NCBI RefSeq assembly: GCF_028389875.1
Contig: NC_084665.1
Coordinates: 17,764,001 to 17,828,000 of the forward strand
Direction: 5' to 3'
Origin: Rhea pennata
Taxonomy: Eukaryota; Chordata; Aves; Rheiformes; Rheidae
Length of the DNA stretch: 64,000 nt
The notes beneath the pieces were generated by a model. It was not told where the DNA came from. It saw only the letters and a list, made by a program, of their open reading frames with translations, and searched no databases. Within the stretch, counting starts at the first letter, position 1, and each line of letters opens with the position of its first letter. Below, piece by piece: positions 1-11,800 of the stretch. Made by a program: the position numbers and the translations under genes.

Positions 1-239
1 TATTTCTGTGCACGGATCAGCACTAAAATGGAATTTGGTCTCAAGATCTGCCAGGTGCGCTCCTCTTCATTATGAGACGCTTCCCATTATTAATAAAACA
101 GCAACGCTGCCAGAACCGAGGCATTTCTGAAGTTGGAATTCTTAGGACACCAACAAGTAGGGATTAACAACCACATCGGAAATAACGAGCCATGACAGAT
201 CTAGGGTTAAATACTTTAAAATTAGATCCTGCTGAAAGC

Positions 240-600
240 TGAATCCCGTTGCCTAGCAACTGCTGCATGGGATGCTGCTGTCGCTCCCTGGATGCTTCTC
301 CCGGGAGCGAACATCACGCTCGCGCAGAATGGGGTGAGATTGGATCAAGGTGACATCATGCAGCGCAGCCGAATCATTTTTTTAAGGTAGCGTGTAACAC
401 GGCTGCACTGAAGTTAATACCGAGATTTGTATAGCTGCTCGGAAATTTAACGAAACGTCTGGCTTTTCTGTTGAAACGGCTCAGCTCTGCCTGCCTTGAG
501 GGAGGGCTAGCTGCGAGCAGAGGGGCTCGCACGGCGAGCCCTGTGAAAGAGCAGGTCGTTCCTGCGAGCGTGCCGCAGTCCCACTCAGCCACTCAACGTG
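240..600. promoter_or_regulatory. CpG-bearing patch with X-box, candidate promoter or enhancer
   Basis: This 360-bp patch is richer in GC and CpG than the AT-rich sequence around it. It contains a perfect X-box at 248-260, a CCCGGGAGCG stretch near 300, a CRE-like TGACATCA at about 351-358 and several CpG clusters around 320 and 520-570. This combination is typical of a small promoter or a regulatory element. No transcript can be assigned from sequence alone. A GTGAGA donor-like site occurs on the plus strand near 333. Confidence 0.4.
248..260. promoter_or_regulatory. RFX-type X-box
   Basis: GTTGCCTAGCAAC is an inverted repeat that matches the 13-nt X-box bound by RFX-family winged-helix factors. 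RFX sites are common in promoters of ciliary genes and in tissue enhancers. The match is exact over both arms; function in this position is inferred. Confidence 0.55.
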
Positions 601-637
601 GGGGGGGGGGAGAGGGAGAGAGAGAGAGGGAGGGTTT
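600..637 (+). repeat. G-run followed by GA-rich purine tract
   Basis: Eleven consecutive G are followed by a GA-rich purine stretch with further GGG blocks. It could form a G-quadruplex on the plus strand or a triplex. It borders the CpG-bearing patch. Confidence 0.7.
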
Positions 638-3229
638 GATCTTATCAAATTACTCATAGCCAAAAGACAAGAAAGGCACAATGTCCGTAGTTTGAGGAGG
701 TCTGACGGCGTATTCAGAGCATTCAGTTTTTCAGAATGGATACAGAAATTACACATTCAATCCAAACTAGTACGCTGCCCATTAGATCTTGGGAACAGGT
801 AAGACAATATTGAAACGGGGATTGTGACAACCAGCACGAAAGCAAAATTGAGCTATATATTAAGAAACTGGCTGTCCTGCAGTGAAAATTGAAAGAGGTG
901 GCATAGAAAAGTATTTGGCTGAGGTTAGTAATTCTGATGACTTTTATCCAGTGAAGTATGATGATGGCAAACGTAACCTCCAGTTAAGACATGAGGAAAA
1001 GACATCTTTGATCTGTCCTCATTGATTAAAAAAAAATGTAGATGACTGAAAAATGAACTGAAGTGCAATATACATTTACGAAATCCCCATCATGGCAGAC
1101 AAATCTTTTCTTCCTTTTTATTTGCTAGATGAAAGAAATGCAAAAGATTCATTCTGTTTGTACTTTGGAAAAGCATTTGATGTACTGCCACATACAAAAT
1201 TCTTAAAACATTCATACTAATCACCATCATTTCTGGCCACTGGGGAGAAAGAGGGATTGGCTAAAGCATAGCCTAAGGCAGGCTGTGCCAAAAGGGATTT
1301 TGCTGGTGTGCAAGAAGGTTACCAGGTCCAAGGAATCAGGATCAGGACAGATCTTACTAAGTGAAGTTTGAGGGCACCAGCTATCAACTTCTTCTGCAGA
1401 CTGGGGCCTCAACATCTGGAAGTGGACAGAGACATTGACATATTAGTTGATAAAAGAACTAGTCAGCAGGACGTGACTCTGGTAAGGGCCATTACAGCAC
1501 TAGGACATATCAGGCAAGACGGTTCTGCAAAGTTAGGGATGCCCTAAGGCCCCTTTCCAAAGCACTGGTGCTCCAAGTGCGTATATGGTTTTTAACATGC
1601 ATGTGCCAGAAGGCTGAGTTTGAACTGGAATTGATGTACAGAACTAGAAAGATGATTAAGAGGAGTGAAGATCATGTCCTCCAAATGGGCACCAACCAAT
1701 CTTGCTTTGTTTTAAAAGTCAAGAGCCTAAGGAGGGAAATGGTTGCTTTGGTACTGATGCATTAGAAAAATAAACACTACTGTTTAATGAAGAGCTGTTA
1801 AAGCTAATGCTGGCATAAAAAATCAGGTATCTTTAGTTAGCTTTAAGTTGTTTCTAAGAGCAGGTAGCTTTCATGAGACCTTTCTGAAAGAGTAGGGAGA
1901 ACAAAAAACCCAACTGATCTGAAGAGAGACACTGAAAAAAAAAAATCAGAGAATATATTGCTTTGCTGTCTGAAGTGTAAAAATGACTCTCGAGTTAAAA
2001 CACAAAAGAGATTTTCTATGTTCAAATATGCTGGGAAAGTTCACAATTACATTGCTAGACTTACTGTAATACTCATGTGATTACTGCTAAGCATGCCAGA
2101 TGTTCCCAGTTGCCTATATCTACTCAGACTACTCAAATTAAGAACATCTACAGGTATTTGGATTCTCAAAATCTAAGGAAGTATTAATATATTGGGTCAA
2201 ATTTAGACGGCCATTAAAAAAAAAAAAAAAAATCTAATCCATCAAGCATTTCCTCCACAAATGTCCTTAAAATGCAGCTGGTATAACTGGATAATAGCTT
2301 CAGTTAATGCTTTATTTCAGGAGTTGTGGCTCCATACAGAGGGTAATTCCCAGTGAAGTCATAACAGAAGAAAACACTCTGGGGGAATTTAACAATGAAT
2401 TTAAGGTTCTCTTACACAACATAGTGAGTAACAATTAGACAGGTATCATTAACATATGTTGTTGTGGTTTTGTCTCAACTAGAGCAGTCATTCTCTTATC
2501 AATTAATTTATTAAGATGAACACTAAATCTAAAATACTAGTAGCACATATATATCCTGTAATTTGTGATTTAGACTAAATATTATTTGTTATGGTGATGA
2601 AGGCAAGTCTTAATTAAAATCTAGTATTAATCAAGTACTGCAATAGAACTGTTTTATTTGCATCAGATCTGCACAGAGAATTTTTTTAGTGACACTAGTT
2701 AGAAAAATAATAGAAAAAACAGATAGACCAGTGTCTGCTCTTAAGGGAAAACAGCATCATGCTGGATCTTGTTTCCCTCCTGTGCTGTAATATCTCAGTG
2801 GAACTCCAGGATGGAATCAGACATTCAAAATGCAGTTCGTAAGACATTTATATCCAAGTCTTTTGTGACTGGCCAGAATTGCTTAGTGCTCTTCTTACGA
2901 TGCAACCTCAAGCTTTCCAGAAGATACTAAGCTAGTTAACTATTTTTCACCTTTTGTTCAGGGAAAATATCTCAGTGTGGACTGGGGCAAGTGGAGAGTG
3001 GAAGGGGGTAGTATTTTATTCATTCTGGTGAAGAGGGGCGTGTTGCCACCTGCATGCTTTCCAGAGAGCCTTATGCAGAAAGATCCAACAGACCCCCAAA
3101 ATCATATCCAAAGAAAACTTAAGTAACGAAAAAACACCAGACAAGAACTATTTCTTAAACTCTACATTCTACATTCTTAAATTACCTGTTCTGTACTGCT
3201 CTGCTGATCCTTAAATATAAGCAACTGCA

Positions 3230-3370
3230 TGGTTTAGCTCAGTGGTTAGCGCGTGGTGCTGCCAATGCCAAGCTCACAGGTTCAATCCCCATATGGGGCT
3301 ATGCTGAGGGTTGGACTAGATGATCTCCAGAGGTCCCTTCCAACCTTACCATTCCATGAACATCTATGAA
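3230..3370 (+). mobile_element. tRNA-Ile-derived SINE with CR1-type 3' tail
   Basis: The 5' half resembles a tRNA-Ile gene. Box A TAGCTCAGTGG lies at 3235-3245, box B GGTTCAATCCC at 3279-3289, and GTGGTGCT and GCCAAG segments match the anticodon-arm flanks. It is followed at about 3308-3348 by the end of a CR1 LINE (core TGATCTCCAGAGGTCCC), which would let it use the CR1 reverse transcriptase. An 8-bp direct repeat CAACTGCA at 3222-3229 and 3371-3378 looks like the target-site duplication. The structure matches the bird SINE type described from zebra finch (TguSINE1). The family name is inferred from memory of its design, without an alignment. Confidence 0.8.
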
Positions 3371-3977
3371 CAACTGCAGTGGTATACAAAACTGTACATC
3401 ATAGGCATTTCATTTGAAAAAGATTCAAATTATTTTTAAGCAAATTATGCTTTTTTGCACAAAAGCAAAACCAACCAAGTCAGACGTCTTACTATTGCTT
3501 ATCTTTTGCCTTACCGTAAGTCAGACATTTCAAAGATCTCAAAACATTCTGAAAGCTCCAGGTTACAGAGCAAAGGCTTGGCCTTAATAAGATGCACTTC
3601 AAAAATCAGTGGGGTTTAGATTTCATTTCAAAAATGGATTTTCCATAATATCAGCACAGGAGAAAATGGAGAATCAAGATGTTGACATCACATCACCTCT
3701 ATTATTATTCAAAACAGTGGGTCAGTTGTGAATGAACTTGACTAAAAGCAAATCTTACTATGAACTGATAGGTTTCAGTTATTGTACAGATTATTTCAAT
3801 GAGTATGCAATTTTCTTAACCAAGCTAAGACCTACAATGAACTGGATTTTTTTCTTTAAACTAACCCAGTCTTGTGGAAGAGATTTAAATAGTAACCTGG
3901 GGGACTAAGAGCAGCAGTGACCAGAACCAGAATCTGTACATAAAGAGATAACACAGTGTTTTCTGTTTGTAATGCTG

Positions 3978-3983
3978 TTTATT
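3978..3983 (-). terminator. FOXN2: polyadenylation signal, distal candidate for FOXN2
   Basis: TTTATT on the plus strand reads AATAAA on the FOXN2 strand. It lies 76 bp beyond another such signal at 4054-4059, and either could end the long 3' UTR. Confidence 0.4.
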
Positions 3984-4053
3984 TTATAAAAGCCCCTTTG
4001 ATCATCTGAATGAAAAACATGGGCAGAAAAGTCACAAATGTTATAAAACAAAG

Positions 4054-4059
4054 TTTATT
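4054..4059 (-). terminator. FOXN2: polyadenylation signal, candidate for FOXN2
   Basis: AATAAA on the minus strand in an AT-rich setting, about 4.3 kb past the FOXN2 stop codon. Cleavage would be expected some 10-30 nt further left. A nearer alternative AATAAA lies at 5375-5380. Confidence 0.4.
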
Positions 4060-5620
4060 CTGCAATATTTTATCATAAGGAATTGCATCTCTTTGGTAAA
4101 AATAAACTTTATAAACATTTTAATTAACAGCAATTAGCATACAAAAAACTAAACTTCTGTAAATTGTCTTTAAAACGGTAAAGGACTAAACTGGAGGAAA
4201 AAGGGTTAGAATTGGTCACCTACTGGCAAAATTATTCTAAACAAACCCAAGGACATTGCTTATGCTACATTAGAAACAAGCAAAAGGGAACATTTTAAAA
4301 ACAACTCTGGTTCATTTGATCAGAAAGCGTTCTTACAATTCACTTAAATAAATAATAGTTACAATGAATTGGCAATTATAAAATGTTTTATATCACTATA
4401 TGGCAGTAACATAATACTTTTAATTATGCACTTTTTAGTTTGAAGAAATGTACAATTATAAAACAGACTTCATAATGGCACTGGCAGTTAGATGTAAAGA
4501 ATGTGCTTTAAGAAATAATGGCAGGTGCAACACTTAAAATAGTCTACCTTTTTTTTTCAATAAATATTTTGACTACACCATTAATATAACATGTATGGGT
4601 GTACTTTGCTTTAACCGAGCTTTTACTTTTCAGCCTAATGAAAAGTTGCAACTCATACAACTTCCATTTTAAAGTTGGATTTTTAAAACATTTGATGCAA
4701 CTTTTACAGAGGCTGTAACTTAGCACTGGAATCTCAAAGACCAATACAGGTTTATACAGTATTAACACCAGAATTTATCCTAAATAAAGCAGCTTCCCCT
4801 TCCCTTATCCAAGTCTCATATACTTCTCCATGTTTTTTAAGAATTTAACGTGGTTCATTAATACTTCCCTTGTCTTTTAACTGCTACTAAAATATACCTG
4901 AACGGATCATTGGCATGAACATTTTACATATGTCACTAAAGAAAAAAATGTTAAAATAACTTTTAATTATACTCCATTTATACTATATACACCAGGGTCT
5001 TTAACTCAGGTGGCAAACAAACCCAAATCCAATGCTAGGTATGTAGGCGAAAGGAAGGGCAGCTGTTCTCTGACTAGGAAGAGAGGTACTCCACAACTGA
5101 GCTGGTAGCTTTTGTATGCCAAAACGTGTGGGGACACGCATGGGTATGTGGCGGGATACGTAAAGTGCACAGATCAGCCACCCTCTCCTTTGTGACGGAG
5201 AGGAAAGACGGCAAAGCGTGGAGAGGACAAGGTGCACTGCCCTTGCCTGCTGCACTGCCTGGCGTCTCAGGCAGATGCTGGCCTTATTTCTCCCCTTCCA
5301 GAACACCACTTCTTTCCAGCTGAGTACTTCAGTGATGGATGCAACTTTTGCTGTTCACTTCTTGTTAGTATGATTTTATTGCTTTTTCTTGGTATATGGT
5401 AACTAAAATGCATTATTAGCCTCTGGCCTGATCATGTCCCTTCAGTAATGCTGAAATCTTTATCACCAATTTCAGGGATAACAGCAGCACAGCCACTCTC
5501 CTAGTAAATATGTTTTCAGAATAGAAATACCATGTTGATTCTATTAGAAAATAAGCAAGCAAACAAAATAGCTTACTAACATCCTCAAAGTTTGTCCAAG
5601 GACGGAAAAAAAAATCCAAA

Positions 5621-5623
<3 letters not shown>

Positions 5624-5659
<36 letters not shown>
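5624..5659. repeat. poly-A/T tract of 36 bp
   Basis: There are 36 consecutive A on the plus strand. No LINE or retrocopied gene precedes it. If the FOXN2 3' UTR reaches this far it would be a 36-nt U tract in the mRNA. Exact length is unreliable for homopolymers. Confidence 0.85.
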
Positions 5660-5661
<2 letters not shown>

Positions 5662-8357
5662 GTGGAGTGAAGTATGATTGCATTTTCCAGAATAGTTGGA
5701 TCTGGATCTTGATCCAGATTTCATTGGCAGTTACAGAAAAGCTGCATGCAGCCTCATCAGGAGCCACACAGCACCCCTCTTCAATAGTCTGCAAGTGAAA
5801 TCATGGCACTGATCAAAATTCCAGAGTGTTAATTTCGATACAGTCAAACCATCATTCTTGCATTGATACGAAATCTTGCCCTTTGCCGAATTCTTTCAAG
5901 ATACTATCAGCAAACCGTAAGTAAAAAGCAGTTTCACCAAGCATTCATATCTCCACATTGAAAAATCCTACAAACCACTACATTTGTACTTAATTTTCTT
6001 TTACAGAGTGAGTTTCCCCCTACTGTCCATCAGTAACACATCCAATATCAGATCTGATCAGCTAATGCACCACTTGTGATATCCAGAAGAGACATATGTC
6101 TGTACAAGTGTTCTCCGGCTACGGGTATAGCATAATTGGTGTTCACACAGAGTGTCCGAGTCTTTCTTCTCTTTCAAGAAATAAAATAAATCATTCTTAA
6201 AACTGAAATAATCAAAAAAGAACACTTTATAGGGTTTGCACTTAAAAAAAAATTGGCTTTAAATTCCAAAATACACTAAAAAATAACCTCAAATATCTCA
6301 GGCTTGATCCAATAACCATTAAATCAATAGGAGCACCACCATTGTCTTCAAGAGGCACTGAAATAGGCCCTCAGAGCAATGACCTTCAGCAGCATGGTTG
6401 TATTCATATTAAAGTAGACAGTTTATGGCAGTATTTATGAACAGACCAAAAAAACCCCAACAAAACAAAACAAAAATACCCCACTGATATATGGAAGTTG
6501 GGCCTCCAAATAGCCACCAAAATACTCCATTAGTAAAAGCTTAGCTTTTAGTTGAATCCATTACTGTTTTCAACAACCAAAATAGTGGACATTGGTTTCC
6601 TACCTGGCTCTCGTTGCTCCTAACTCTATACCACTTTACCCAACACCTGCTGGCAACAATAGCTTAAATTTATGGCACATCATGCTACCTTTCAGAGACA
6701 GGAAAGACGACTTTTTATCATTGTATGCAATTCCAAAACATACTTAAGGCATTCTTATAGTACTGTTAAAACCCACTCCAACAGAGCTGCATGCCCATTC
6801 TTGCACAGAAAATTAAATAACTAAAAAAACCCCACAGAAACAACTTTCTTTTTGTTTTTTTTTAAAGAAAAAGCCATCATCTACTGGAAGATGTAAGCAA
6901 TCACCACTTTTTATAAAAGAAAAAAGAAAAACATCATACCTTTGAAACATTTTTGGCCAAAAGATGTCTGGGCATTATAAAGAGATTTTTTTTTAATTGC
7001 AAAAATGAATTGTGAAGGATCTCGAAACAAAAATGTCCTCCAGATTTACAACGTACACCCATAAGCTAAAGTCCTGCTTATTAGATGCACATTATATCAC
7101 AGGAGGCTGAAAGGATTCGCACAGCACAAGGCACACTGATCTGGGAAACGAAAGGTATGGACAGCCAATGTCACAATAACCACAGAGTGCTGGTGGGAAG
7201 GGGGGCAAAAAAAGCACCAAAAAACAATTCAGGGTTCATCAATTCAAAAAAGAAGCTATTCTTTCTGTTTTGCCAGATCAGACTGTCATTCACAATCTAG
7301 CCACCTAAAACCTCCACTTCGTTCATGTTGTAAACAGCACCAACTTTTGCATTCTTTTGTTCCTGAATTCTGCTCCTCTATAGAAGAGAGTAACTGTGGG
7401 TGTTGCACTGGAACAACCAGCAGAACTTTCTAATGCAGCTACTGAATATTCAACAGTGAGGATAAAACAAGGACAACATCAAATTTGTTAAGTGGCAGCT
7501 TTCACTACGTTTGCTACATCCAAGGATTGTGACTGTGTGCACACCGGTGTGAAAATCTCCCCTTCCCCCCCATATGCACAAGACAATTTGTCTTGAGGTG
7601 AAATGGCCGCGTAAGGTAGATTTGGAAAAAAAAGAAAGCTCATGGTAATACACATCTCAGCTACCCCTTACCCACTCTTCTAGGGAGGGTTTAGGCTCCT
7701 TCCTTTCTCTCTGCAGGGACTACTTAACATCTTGCTAAAAGCAGCTCCTTACACCAGTACTGTTTTTCACTCCTTGTATGAGATAGTTAGATGGGGTGAA
7801 AACTGCAGCCACTCCAAGCTGCTTCACAAGCAATTCCCCAGGACACGTATCACAAGAGCAGAAGAGAAAATTGAGTGTGAGGAGGCAGCTGAGGCAAGAA
7901 TCTCTGTAGACATTTGTTTTTGTCATCCCCCCCTTTTTTGTCTCCTCCTTTTTAATCCTTTACATGGAAGTCACAGCCCTTAGACAGGGCAAAATTCACC
8001 TCTGCAGAAAGGGCTGGCAAAGAGGTAAATATGATCCACAGCGTGCATCTGAATGAATGTATCTGTGGAAATATTCAACTACTGAAAAGAAAATAAAAGA
8101 AAAAAGTGATCATTAAGAAGTATGCTTTCAGGTTTTCACAAGTCATGCACCTCTTCTAATTTGAAAAGATTAAATAATTTTTTTTTCCTTTAGGCAGTGA
8201 TTTAAAAATAAATGGCTAAATTATAATTAGCGCCCAAAAAAATAAAAAAGCAAATGAGTCCTCTTATGGCTTTGATCTCCCTTGTGAAGGGTAAAAGTAG
8301 AAGAGTATTGCCACACTTAAAAAAAATATATGTATATATTCAGCACTGACAGACATA

Positions 8358-8875
8358 CTATTTTTTCCTTTGCTTGTGACTGTGGGTCTTTGCAGTACTT
8401 ATTAAGGAACCCAAGCACGTTCGGACGCCGGCAAGGTGCAGCAGAGACCCTGCTGCTTCTTTCAACTCCTCATCAATTTCTTGACATAACTCCTTGAGTG
8501 CTTTGTTGCTAGGCTGACTTTTGTCAGAGGTATCTACACAAGGTTGTGATGCATAGCCACTATCTCCAAGAGGATCATCTTCATAATCAACGTCTGTATC
8601 CACTTCACTGTGAAATCCTTCACTGCCATCACTCCCAGCATGGCTGTTCTTGGAGATAAATTCATACACTTCATCAACAGAGGACAAGGAAGACACACTG
8701 GATCTAGATGCACAGCGTTGTGAACCCATGCTGCTAGCACTGTAATTGTGATCCTCCTTTGGATCAATATTGGTGGCTGCAGAATCATCATCTTGTAAAT
8801 TTATGGAACTGGAAGAACTAAACGCACTGCCATAACTCCTCTTCTTAGGTGTCTTCAGAGGCTGAGGTTTCTCAC
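8358..8875 (-). CDS. FOXN2: FOXN2 last coding exon
   Basis: 518 nt after acceptor TTTTAATAG. It encodes the C-terminal 171 residues: a Lys-rich start ([11 protein letters not shown]), the highly conserved [13 protein letters not shown] and [14 protein letters not shown] segments, an acidic patch ([19 protein letters not shown]) and the [14 protein letters not shown] end, terminating in KKQRKK-like residues before TAG at 8360-8358. Confidence 0.95.
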
Positions 8876-11800
8876 CTATTAAAAACAAAATCTGTTAGTA
8901 AGCAAATATTCCAATGAGATTATGTCCTAAATTGCCAACTTTGGCAGGCTGACTGCGAAGGGTAAGCTTAAAGTGAACAGTTAAGAGTCATGAAATCTTA
9001 CACACATTTACTGTCATCAACAGAAGACAGTGATCTTCAGTTAATGACAAATAAAAGCTGGAGAAACAGAGAAGCAGCTAAGATGACTGAGCATCTAACA
9101 AAGAAAAGGCAAGGGAAAAACTTGCAAGAAAACCCAAATTAATGGGGAAAAAGAAAGAAAGGAGATTCCATAAAATTCTGGAACGTTAACAGAAAGAACA
9201 AACAAAACTGAATGGCTTTTGACTGGTCTTACTAGTTGCCAGCTAGACCATACTCCATTACTGAAACTTTAGATAAAAAAAACTTGCTACTGGGTAGAGA
9301 AACAGCAGAGTAAAATAGCTTATGCTTACAGTCTAACATCCCTTGTTCAATGGAAGTATTTAATAGCATCATTGCAGTAGCAGCATCAATATCAGATTCT
9401 GTGAAGAAATAACAACAAAATGTTAGATCTTGGGTAAAATGTTAGATCCTGGCAAATAAGGTCCCAGAACACAAGAAGAATATCAATGTATGTATTAGAT
9501 TGCTTGCAATAAAAAGAAAGAAGTTTAAGAATTCAAGCTCAAGAATGACTTGAATATAATCAAAAATTAAGACACAGAGATATGAATGGGATCTTATGAG
9601 CAATATGATTTGTTACATAATGGTCATGTGTCTTACACTGCACTTACCAAAGTTGAAGCCAAGAATCAGCAACATTAATTAGATTTGCATCTGATTATGT
9701 TATTATTATATTTATTTACAATTGGGTTTTATTTGTTACCATCTAAAGAAAAGGATTATGCATACGGCAAAGCAAAGCACCCGATCAGCTTCATATCCTC
9801 ATTCTATGAATGTGCAAGTCTGGAGAACAAATGTGTTAGATAAATGCAGCACTAATCTGGCATGCATCTTCTCTCTAACTGCAACAGAAAGTACCTTTTC
9901 ACCATATTTTCCTCACTAACAAGTCAAATAGTAAAAATAGACAGGAAAAAGAAGGAATGTAGACAGAACTGCTCAATCTAGAAAGTACGGAGATATGAGT
10001 AGTAAATAGGCATTTGAAAAAGATTTATCTAAAACAGTAGTGCTTTTAATTATGGTGCCAAATACAGCTGTATGCATGGCAGCACTGAATGTACTACTTC
10101 AATCTTAAAAAGCGTATCTTGAGCATATTACAGTGAAGTCTGAAATTTCTAACTAGAAGAGAATCAAGTGGTTAGAAGCTTGCTCTGTGCCAACACAGTC
10201 AGAGATACTGTATTCTCAACAGCAGCTACTGAGCATTACTGAGCCCAGTAAGAGTAACTTAAACTATAAAACTTGAATCAAATTACACTGAAGTAGTTTC
10301 ACCCTAATCATGTTTTAGAAGATTCAATTACTTGAAGGACAGCGTCTCATACAGAAAATGAAAAGAAACAAGGAAACTCTTCCCACTTATTTCAGGGCAT
10401 TCTAATGCGTTTTAAACCCAGAAAGTCTAACGTCTTCCTTCTCTCACTTCATCAATGGATGTTTAAGACAGAAGCTACATTTCTCTCCACATTGGTGGAC
10501 TACCCCAGCAAAAGAGGAGCGCACACATTGTGGGCTCTCAGAATAGCCATAGTGTCTCAGAGCAGAAGACGATATCCTGGGTGAAAATACCATGAGATAG
10601 GCGAGTGGAAAAGTGGGGCTGGAAGCCCATGCATTGGGAAGAACAAGCAGCAAGTAGAATGGTCTTTCAAGCCTGTTGAACTAGAACTGAGATGGAAATT
10701 ACTGAAATAAAATGTTAGCAATGACATTTTTTAATGGCTCTTCTTTCTTCCACAGAAAAAGCAGTAGAAACAGCACATCATAAGCATTAACTGTATTACT
10801 GATTTTTTGCAGCTGAATATCGCAAAATTGTCAACTTGATCTTCCTATACACATCTTGCATAGTTTTTGCTACCTTTATCCCTAGTCAAGGAGAAATCTG
10901 AAGGGAAACATGTCACTCTGGGATTGCTGGACCAGCATGGAAAGAGGACTGAACCGCTGTTTTCAGTACAAGCTATAAAATATATACATTCCCCATTGGT
11001 TTCACAGTCTGTCATTTTAACATCAGCGTATTTTGAGGTCTATTCCACTGCACTTATGAGATTTTTTGAATTCAATTTTATCCTCTTTTTTTTGGCAGCA
11101 ACAGAGCCACTGAATTTACAAGTCATATGTATCCAACTGACAAAAAGAAATAAAAACATGAACAGCTACTTTGTTTCACTATTTTAATCAAAAAGTGAAA
11201 TCTGCTGATTCTTTGCTTGCTATCACAGACATTTTATTTTAACATATGATGTTGGTATATAAACATCACCTTGTTAAATGACAAGCAATCACAGACATTA
11301 ACGCAACACAGAATTACTACCTGCAAACTGTGTTTCTGCATCTTAGAACTCCAAAGAAATATGAGTTTTCTAGTGCTTTCTTTCATCTTGAAAGACTAGC
11401 AGTATTGTGGATCAAAGTTAATACATTTTGGCTTCATTTGCAATTGCTCTCCTTGATAGACTGTTTTTTTTCCTAAATTTATGCTTCTGCAGCAGAATGG
11501 CTGAAAGTGCATTACAAGGAATTCTTTCATCTCAACAACTGCTGCCCTCTGTGACCCTGGGAACGTTAATGGCTTGCCTCTAGTGTGAGGGATACGCCAA
11601 ACTGGTTCCCTGAGACGCAGAAATTCAGTTAGAACAAATATACATTATTGTTTTGGCATACTCAGCGTAGCAAATTGGAGTAGTTAGAAACAGGCTGGTA
11701 ATCCTCAAAACTGTCATAGGACACACCAGCAAAGTCACTGAAAGGAGAGAAATTTATTTTACAATAAGCCCTTAGAATCCAGGGTCTGCCCAAGCAAACA

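Larger units (their letters stand above)
1..3229. other. intergenic region downstream of FOXN2
   Basis: No gene is supported here. Open frames are short and lack splice context or recognisable motifs. The stretch is AT-rich except for a CpG-bearing patch near 240-600. In mammals the next gene downstream of FOXN2 is PPP1R21 in the same orientation, so its 5' end could lie just left of the window. That is inference from synteny and no exon of it is visible. Confidence 0.6.
4030..8357 (-). other. FOXN2: probable FOXN2 3' UTR
   Basis: This stretch after the TAG stop is AT-rich, contains no recognisable transposon and ends in clustered AATAAA signals on the gene's strand. Long AU-rich 3' UTRs are usual for forkhead regulators. 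It includes a run of 36 A on the plus strand (poly-U in the RNA) at 5624-5659. The extent is inferred; a shorter form could end at the AATAAA at 5375-5380. Confidence 0.45.

Noticed and set aside
3230..3302. A functional tRNA-Ile gene
   Set aside because: Box A and box B are present, but the anticodon arm and acceptor stem are degraded and a CR1 tail follows, so it is a SINE.
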